NCBI RefSeq assembly: GCF_000211815.1
Contig: NZ_GL890950.1
Span: 1-47,066, forward strand
Direction: 5' to 3'
DNA length: 47,066 bases
DNA from: Moorena producens 3L
GTDB taxonomy: Bacteria; Cyanobacteriota; Cyanobacteriia; Cyanobacteriales; Coleofasciculaceae
The notes under the pieces were generated by a model, which was given only the letters and a program-made list of their open reading frames with translations, had not been told where the DNA came from and made no database searches. Below are positions 43,053-47,066 of this stretch, in pieces; the stretch's first letter is position 1; every line of letters begins with the position of its first letter. Made by a program: the position numbers and the translations under genes.

Positions 43053-44035
43053 GGTAATTTTTTTCTGTAAGCTTTTTCTAGTATTTTATAAACTTCGTTC
43101 CATTCTAATTCTGTAGGTTCTTCTTTATCTGCTTGGGCCTTATTTATTTGCCTATCATGGATATCAAAGCAATACTTAAAATCTTCCGTATTGAGGAAAA
43201 ATAATTGTTCTGTAATATAAGAGGTTATGTTATCATCTGTTGGTTGATTATCTTGAATCGCTTGATAAATATTGTCTTTGAGATAATCAATATCAACAGT
43301 TTCTTCACCAAAATCAGGAAGTTGGTCTCCTTGGTTGGGTCTGCCAACTGCCCAGCGCAGCATATTTTCAAAACTTTGATCGCTCTTATTATCTTGATTA
43401 TGAATTTCTTCTAAACCAATAGAATTTTTTTCTATAAATAACGTTTTGATGCTGGCTACTTGAGCTTGATTAACAACTATATCTTCATCGGTGGCATAGT
43501 TAATATTAACCCCTTGACTATCTTGTCCAGCACTGAGCAAAGTACCCTTGTTAATAAGATGGGCTTCTTCTCCTTGCCCCAGCTCAAAAATTACATTAAC
43601 TTTGTCTGGAACTTCCTCTTTTGTCCTTAACTGCAGTACCTCTTTATAATAAAAATCGAGATATCTTTGGGTCAGTGCCTTGAACTGTTGCTGAGGATAG
43701 CGTAATAATTGTAAAAACGTGAACAACAAAACTAGATGAGGTTGAGCTAATTGCCTTTGTGTCGATGGATCGTCGGCAAAACTTTCCGGGTTCTTAATGT
43801 AAGCAAGCATTTGCTCAACATCTCCCCCAAAGAAACTCGACCAATCCCCATTTATCCGATTGGACTCATCGTAATAGTTTAGTTTTGTGGCATACTCTTG
43901 TACGAAGGTGAGTAAATCAGAAACATCGCGCTCATCTACGGAAACATAATCTGGTTCGAGTTCCCTTAGCAAGCGTCCGCGCTGACTAACGCCATCACGA
44001 AAAATATGATGTATAATTTTCTTGTTTGTATTCAT
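43031..44035 (-). CDS. Afp11-like baseplate protein, N-terminal part
   Basis: A 334-residue protein that starts like Afp11-type baseplate proteins of eCIS: GVSQRGRLLRELEPDYVSVD, then ERDVSDLLTFVQEYATKLNY and NGDWSSFF (residues 15-70). LDFYYKEVLQLR and VIFELGQGEEAHLINKGTLL follow. Residues 220-330 form the domain FENMLRWAVGRPNQGDQLP ... LEWNEVYKILEKAYRKK that is repeated at the beginning of the next protein. Such N-termini normally continue into the J-domain on one chain, so this gene appears incomplete on its own. It is the first eCIS gene on this strand; no sheath or tube gene lies upstream. Confidence 0.75.
   Translation of the reverse strand: MNTNKKIIHHIFRDGVSQRGRLLRELEPDYVSVDERDVSDLLTFVQEYATKLNYYDESNRINGDWSSFFGGDVEQMLAYIKNPESFADDPSTQRQLAQPHLVLLFTFLQLLRYPQQQFKALTQRYLDFYYKEVLQLRTKEEVPDKVNVIFELGQGEEAHLINKGTLLSAGQDSQGVNINYATDEDIVVNQAQVASIKTLFIEKNSIGLEEIHNQDNKSDQSFENMLRWAVGRPNQGDQLPDFGEETVDIDYLKDNIYQAIQDNQPTDDNITSYITEQLFFLNTEDFKYCFDIHDRQINKAQADKEEPTELEWNEVYKILEKAYRKKLPWGGVMP
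43058..43064 (-). other. A_AAA_AAA slippery heptamer at the baseplate gene junction
   Basis: In the upstream frame the - strand reads AGA AAA AAA TTA, so the seven A residues form the X_XXY_YYZ pattern. A -1 slip continues ATT ACC ATG GGG, which is exactly the frame of the downstream gene. ATTAC just after it can pair with GTAAT 11 bases later, a weak potential hairpin. Whether slippage occurs is not shown. Confidence 0.55.
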
Positions 44036-44119
44036 AACTAAATTCTATATCATTGATCAGGAGGGCGGATGTAAACTTTATTAACAAGCCAATCTCAAAT
44101 AAAGTAATAAATATTCATA

Positions 44120-44390
44120 TGAACCAAAATAAAATTTGGTGTAAGCATTTAGTTATCAGCCGTCAGCTAATGCGCTACGCGCACGCTACGCGAACAGTTA
44201 TCAGCGATCAGCTATCAGCCATTGGCCGTAGGCCACGCTACTTGAGGTGCTATCAGCTTTTGAATAAAAGCTGACGGCTGACGGCTGTTCGCGTTCGCGA
44301 AGCGTCGGCTTTGCCGAAAGCGTGGCCAACGGCCTTTAGCTGTTCGCGCAGCGTGCGCGTAGCGCATATGCTTACTTTAAAAAGCTATTT
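44120..44390. repeat. Nested palindromic repeats upstream of the baseplate genes
   Basis: A mosaic of AGTTATCAGCCGTCAGCTAA-type units, GCGCTACGCGCACGCTACGC blocks, and CGTTCGCGAAGCG / CGGCTTTGCCG pieces, ending in GCGTAGCGCATATGCTTAC. The 44036-44551 gap contains this and the next repeat, and no supportable gene. Confidence 0.65.
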
Positions 44391-44409
44391 GCCCACCCGA
44401 CAAGAATAG

Positions 44410-44476
44410 GTAGGGTGGGCAAAATTCAAGCGGTTGTCGGTTTGATGAGAAATCATGGCTAATTTGCCCACCCTAC
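44410..44476. repeat. GTAGGGTGGGCAAA inverted-repeat element, copy 1
   Basis: GTAGGGTGGGCAAA at 44410-44423 and its exact complement at 44463-44476 flank a 39-base centre. It is the most divergent copy in its centre among four. Confidence 0.85.
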
Positions 44477-44551
44477 AATAATGGTCGCCGTTTTTCCGAT
44501 AACTAGTGTTTTAATTCAGTTACCGTTTTGTATTTGTTTGGTGATATTTTC

Positions 44552-44707
44552 TTACCAATTATTATCTTCTAAATCTACAGTAATCATTCGTCCATCTGCT
44601 TTTGAACGGTCAATATAAGCATAAAAAGCGGTGGTATCTTCTCGATGGGTCAAGACATATTGTCTTAGTTCTTCTAAGCTGAGAGTATCATAGTTGATAG
44701 AGTTCAT
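44552..44707 (-). CDS. Small DUF6887-type protein
   Basis: A 51-residue protein reading MNSINYDTLSLEELRQYVLT, HREDTTAFYAYIDRSKADGR, MITVDLEDNNW. This matches the short cyanobacterial DUF6887 pattern (LSLEELRxYVLxHRxDxxAF). An AGGAGGATAT block precedes the ATG on the - strand, a strong ribosome binding site. DUF6887 genes often precede a DUF6888 gene; none is visible downstream here. The function is unknown. Confidence 0.75.
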   Translation of the reverse strand: MNSINYDTLSLEELRQYVLTHREDTTAFYAYIDRSKADGRMITVDLEDNNW

Positions 44708-44834
44708 GGTTCATATCCTCCTGTTGGTTTAATTTCAAAATATAGTTCTCCTGCTAAATAAGCATTCAGCCGTCAGCGGTGAGCTAAAAGCTCACGCTAC
44801 TTGAGGTGCCGTCAGCTTTCCATAACTCAGTGGG

Positions 44835-44900
44835 GTAGGGTGGGCAAATAATGATAGTTTGACAATTTGATTACGAATCATGTCCATTTGCCCACCCTAC
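44835..44900. repeat. GTAGGGTGGGCAAA inverted-repeat element, copy 2
   Basis: GTAGGGTGGGCAAA at 44835-44848 and the complement at 44887-44900 flank a centre with ATAGTTTGACAATTTGATTA. A GCCGTCAGC palindrome lies just upstream (44766-44820). Confidence 0.85.
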
Positions 44901-44916
44901 AAGAGCTGATCCGAAA

Positions 44917-44965
44917 TTCCCTGCTCCCTGCTCCCTGCTCCCTGCTCCCTGCTCCCTGCTCCCTA
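44917..44965. repeat. CTCCCTG heptad array
   Basis: Seven near-perfect units of CTCCCTG. They are followed by AAGAATTTGTACCTCA, a phrase also present near 19768 before another gene. Confidence 0.85.
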
Positions 44966-45041
44966 AAACTCAAGAATTTGTACCTCACCCAAATAAGAAT
45001 TGCTATATTGTCTTTGACCCCAATCGGGAGGTTATTATCCG

Positions 45042-45377
45042 ATGGATAGATTAACTAATTACCGCAAACTAATTCGAGAAATTATCACAAATCATACAAA
45101 AGTGCCCTATAAGCATGGAGATATTAAGTTTGAGACGGTCTTTGATCCGGAATCCGATCGCTACCTGCTGATGATTTTAGGCCGTCAGAATAAGCACTAT
45201 GAGCATGGTTGTTTAATCCATGTTGATATTATCGATGGAAAAATCTGGATTCAACGAGATGGCACAGAAGTTGGAGTGGCTAACGAATTCGTTGAAGCTG
45301 GTGTCCCAAAAGAGCAAATTGTTTTGGGTTTTAAGTCACCTGAACGCAGGAAAGATACGGAATTTGCTGTTGCGTAG
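45042..45377 (+). CDS. xisI: XisI family protein (orphan)
   Basis: A 111-residue XisI protein: LTNYRKLIREIITNHTKVPY, FDPESDRYLLMILG, HGCLIHVDIIDGKIWIQRDG and VEAGVPKEQIVLGFKSPERR are hallmark blocks. XisI was named as a control factor of fdxN-element excision in Anabaena and normally follows xisH. No xisH is present here and no excision element ends were seen, so its role is open. GGGAGG lies 12 bases before the ATG, and TGCTATATT at about 44999 may be an extended -10. Confidence 0.9.
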   Translation: MDRLTNYRKLIREIITNHTKVPYKHGDIKFETVFDPESDRYLLMILGRQNKHYEHGCLIHVDIIDGKIWIQRDGTEVGVANEFVEAGVPKEQIVLGFKSPERRKDTEFAVA

Positions 45378-45394
45378 GGCGTACCCTATTAGTG

Positions 45395-45530
45395 GTAGGT
45401 TGGGCAAATTCTGAGAGTTTGACAATTTGATAAAGAATCATGTCCATTTGCCCACCTATTAGTGGTAGGGTGGGCAAATTCTGAGAGTTTGACAATTTGA
45501 TTAGGAATTATGTCCATTTGCCCACCCTAC
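45395..45530. repeat. GTAGGGTGGGCAAA inverted-repeat elements, copies 3 and 4 in tandem
   Basis: Copy 3 (45395-45458, arms slightly degenerate: GTAGGTTGGGCAAA) and copy 4 (45465-45530, arms perfect) are separated by six bases. They share the centre CTGAGAGTTTGACAATTTGA. Confidence 0.85.
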
Positions 45531-45568
45531 AAAAGCGATCGCACTTTGTACAACACCTAATTGAAAAC

Positions 45569-45577
45569 TGCTATAAT
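45569..45577 (+). promoter_or_regulatory. Extended -10 promoter candidate for the DUF433/DUF5615 pair
   Basis: TGCTATAAT lies 27 bases before the DUF433 start, followed by AAAAGGA as a probable ribosome binding site. Confidence 0.4.
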
Positions 45578-45604
45578 TGAATTAAAAGGATATCTAATCA
45601 AAAA

Positions 45605-45922
45605 ATGAGTAGGACACAAGTAAGTACAGAACATATTAGTATTAATCCCGAAATTCGCTTCGGTAAACCTTGCATTACGGGAACAAGGATAGCTGTTATT
45701 GATATTGTCAATTGCTATCTAAACCTGTCAGAATCTCTTGAAGATATTGCTAAAGATTATAATTTATCTCTAGCTTCGGTTCATGCGGCAATGGCCTATT
45801 ATTACGATCATCGAGAAGAACTGGAAATTCGTAGGGCAGAAGGTGAAGCATTTGCTCAGGATTTTGCTAAAAATAACCCTTCTTTATTACAGGAAAAACT
45901 TAGGAATTTAAAGGGTGAGTAA
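45605..45922 (+). CDS. DUF433 antitoxin, second locus
   Basis: A 105-residue DUF433 protein: ISINPEIRFGKPCITGTRIA and ILNYL-like helix SLEDIAKDYNLSLASVHAAM. It overlaps the DUF5615 start by eight bases. It is diverged from the DUF433 protein at 31153, so the two loci are not a recent duplication. Confidence 0.9.
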   Translation: MSRTQVSTEHISINPEIRFGKPCITGTRIAVIDIVNCYLNLSESLEDIAKDYNLSLASVHAAMAYYYDHREELEIRRAEGEAFAQDFAKNNPSLLQEKLRNLKGE

Positions 45923-46250
45923 AAGGATTCGTTATCATTTGGATGAGCATATTAAATCGGTAATTGCCCGGGAATTACGCCATCGTGGAATTGATGTAAC
46001 AACTACAGTTGAGGTACAGTTGAGAACTAAAAGTGATGAGTCTCAATTAGCTTTTGCAAGTCGAGAAGGGAGAGTATTAGTAACTCATGATGATGATTTT
46101 CTTAAACTAGCAGTTATAAATCCAAATCATTCAGGCATTGCTTATTGTCATCAAACTAAGCGTTCTCTTGGTCAAATTATTGAAACTTTGGTGTTAATGT
46201 ATGAGGTTTATACTCCTGAAGATATGATTGATCGTGTTGAATTTTTATAA
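45915..46250 (+). CDS. DUF5615 PIN-like toxin, second locus
   Basis: A 111-residue PIN-like protein with IRYHLDEHIKSVIARELRHR (first acid), VQLRTKSDESQLAFASREGR and VLVTHDDDFLKLAV. It forms a translationally coupled toxin-antitoxin pair with the DUF433 gene. Confidence 0.88.
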   Translation: MSKRIRYHLDEHIKSVIARELRHRGIDVTTTVEVQLRTKSDESQLAFASREGRVLVTHDDDFLKLAVINPNHSGIAYCHQTKRSLGQIIETLVLMYEVYTPEDMIDRVEFL

Positions 46251-46520
46251 AATCCGTACCCAATTATAAACGTAGGTTGGGTTGAGGCACGTTTCCGTAA
46301 GCATTCAGCTATCAGACTATGGGCTACGCTCATTAGCTGATAGCTGATAGCTGATATAGCAATCCGTGTAGGAATTGTAAAAATTCTTGTTCCCTGTTCC
46401 CTGTTCCCTGTTCCCTGTTCCCTTTGCTATAGCTGATAGCTGATAGCTGATAACTGATCGCTGATCGCTTACGATCGCATTTCTTTACATTCTCCCTCAA
46501 AAAAAAAATTATAAAAACCC
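46251..46520. repeat. AGCTGATA palindromes, CCGTGTAGGAATTGTA phrase and TGTTCCC array
   Basis: GCATTCAGCTATCAG opens the block and TAGCTGATAGCTGATAGC follows. CAATCCGTGTAGGAATTGTA (as at 7.8 kb) precedes five TGTTCCC units (46388-46422). More TAGCTGA units run to about 46460. There is no gene in the gap. Confidence 0.7.
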
Positions 46521-46549
46521 TTGACAAATTAAATTATAATCATTACGAT
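46521..46549 (+). promoter_or_regulatory. Promoter candidate of the last small gene
   Basis: A perfect -35 TTGACA (46521-46526) is followed after 17 bases by TACGAT (46544-46549), 34 bases before the start codon. AAAAGG precedes the ATG as ribosome binding site. Confidence 0.45.
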
Positions 46550-46583
46550 TATATATGTAAACAAAAAGCAAAAGGTTACCCTT

Positions 46584-46814
46584 ATGCCATCAGAATTTCC
46601 AACTAATAATCCAGACAACAATCCAGAGGATTCTTCCAACAAAAAAATCCGTGTTCAGCACATTTTAAAGGGCGACCGCAAGGCAGTAACTAATACCATG
46701 CATGCCCTGTATGCAATGGGCTACGCCCAAATATCCGAGTGGAGTCCTCTGCAGCGGACGGATGTTCCCGGAGAATTCATAACAATTATGACCAAGTACT
46801 TCAGGCTCCGTTAA
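46584..46814 (+). CDS. Small conserved cyanobacterial protein
   Basis: A 76-residue protein with a polar, Asn/Pro-rich start and a compact core (IRVQHILKGDRKAVTNTMHA, LYAMGYAQISEWSPLQ, GEFITIMTKYFRLR). Short proteins of this kind recur in cyanobacteria; I do not recognise a function. The clear promoter and compact core argue that it is real. Confidence 0.65.
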   Translation: MPSEFPTNNPDNNPEDSSNKKIRVQHILKGDRKAVTNTMHALYAMGYAQISEWSPLQRTDVPGEFITIMTKYFRLR

Positions 46815-46822
46815 AACGTTAA

Positions 46823-46922
46823 AGCGATGCAGAGGTGCGACCCGTGGCGAATTTAATTCGCCTACGGAAAACGCACCATTACGGTCTTGGGGGTTTCCCC
46901 CATGAGCGACTGCATCAAGACA
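46823..46922. repeat. Long dispersed repeat with GGCGAATTTAATTCGCC
   Basis: GCGATGCAGAGGTGCGACCC, the palindrome, CGCACCATTACGGTCTTGGG and a TGCATCAAGAC end repeat the block at 34226-34369, which has extra internal duplications. It starts nine bases after the stop of the small gene. The last 140 bases of the window show nothing recognisable. Confidence 0.8.
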
Positions 46923-47066
46923 TTGCTGGGGGGTTTTCCCCCTGGCCAAACCATCCGGTCCAATAACATAGGAGCACGTCTGGATAGGTTATAAAACTGA
47001 ATGACATAAGGTAACATTCCTAGCCGTGGATAGTATTTCTGCGGCTTATTTTTTTAAGGTTGGGAT

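Noticed and set aside
1..47066. tRNA, rRNA and known riboswitches
   Set aside because: No convincing cloverleaf, rRNA core or riboswitch consensus was found by eye; a covariance-model search would be needed to exclude short ones.

Overview
The window looks like chromosomal DNA of a large-genome filamentous cyanobacterium, probably of the Moorena (marine Lyngbya) type. The signs are the cyanophycinase-cyanophycin synthetase pair, many HIP1 octamers (GCGATCGC), heptanucleotide tandem arrays of the ATTCCCG / CTCCCTG type, and typical cyanobacterial accessory families (Uma2, DUF29, XisI, DUF433/DUF5615). The genus is an inference from content only. No rRNA, tRNA or CRISPR array was seen.

Left part (0-25 kb): a double-domain SagB-type dehydrogenase; a pentapeptide-repeat protein followed by a Tat-exported PhoX/DUF839 protein; an IS630 remnant; two tandem exported AGE-fold (epimerase-like) paralogues; a group with a specialised-metabolism flavour (type II thioesterase on +, then SET-domain protein, class I methyltransferase and fold-III PLP decarboxylase running together on -); an NCS2 purine permease gene broken by an IS200/IS605 element (tnpA + tnpB) and then cut off by a heptad array; trmD; cphB-cphA for cyanophycin turnover; a DUF29 protein; a eukaryote-type profilin; a YaeR-like VOC protein; and the tldD-tldE protease pair.

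Right part (25-44 kb), nearly all on the - strand: a partial extracellular contractile injection system (eCIS). Read in transcription order it has an Afp11-like baseplate protein split into two overlapping frames across an A7 run, a long Cys-rich GNVGIGT-repeat fibre, a second baseplate-type protein with the HDPGIT motif, and a CIS tape-measure-type protein with four exact 194-residue repeats. Tube, sheath, spike and AAA ATPase genes are not in the window. Between the fibre and the second baseplate gene lies a 6-kb island of toxin-antitoxin pairs (DUF433/DUF5615, BrnT plus antitoxin, PIN plus partner), three Uma2 genes (one disrupted by a 46-48 bp palindromic element) and shuffled duplicated fragments.

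Far right (44-47 kb): a tiny DUF6887-type gene, an orphan xisI, a second DUF433/DUF5615 pair and a small conserved cyanobacterial protein, separated by several families of palindromic and tandem repeats.

The observations I rate highest are the baseplate gene split at a classical A_AAA_AAA slippery heptamer, where a -1 shift would restore one protein of about 1,390 residues; the bacterial profilin; the recently duplicated tape-measure repeats; and the SET/methyltransferase/PLP decarboxylase/thioesterase neighbourhood.
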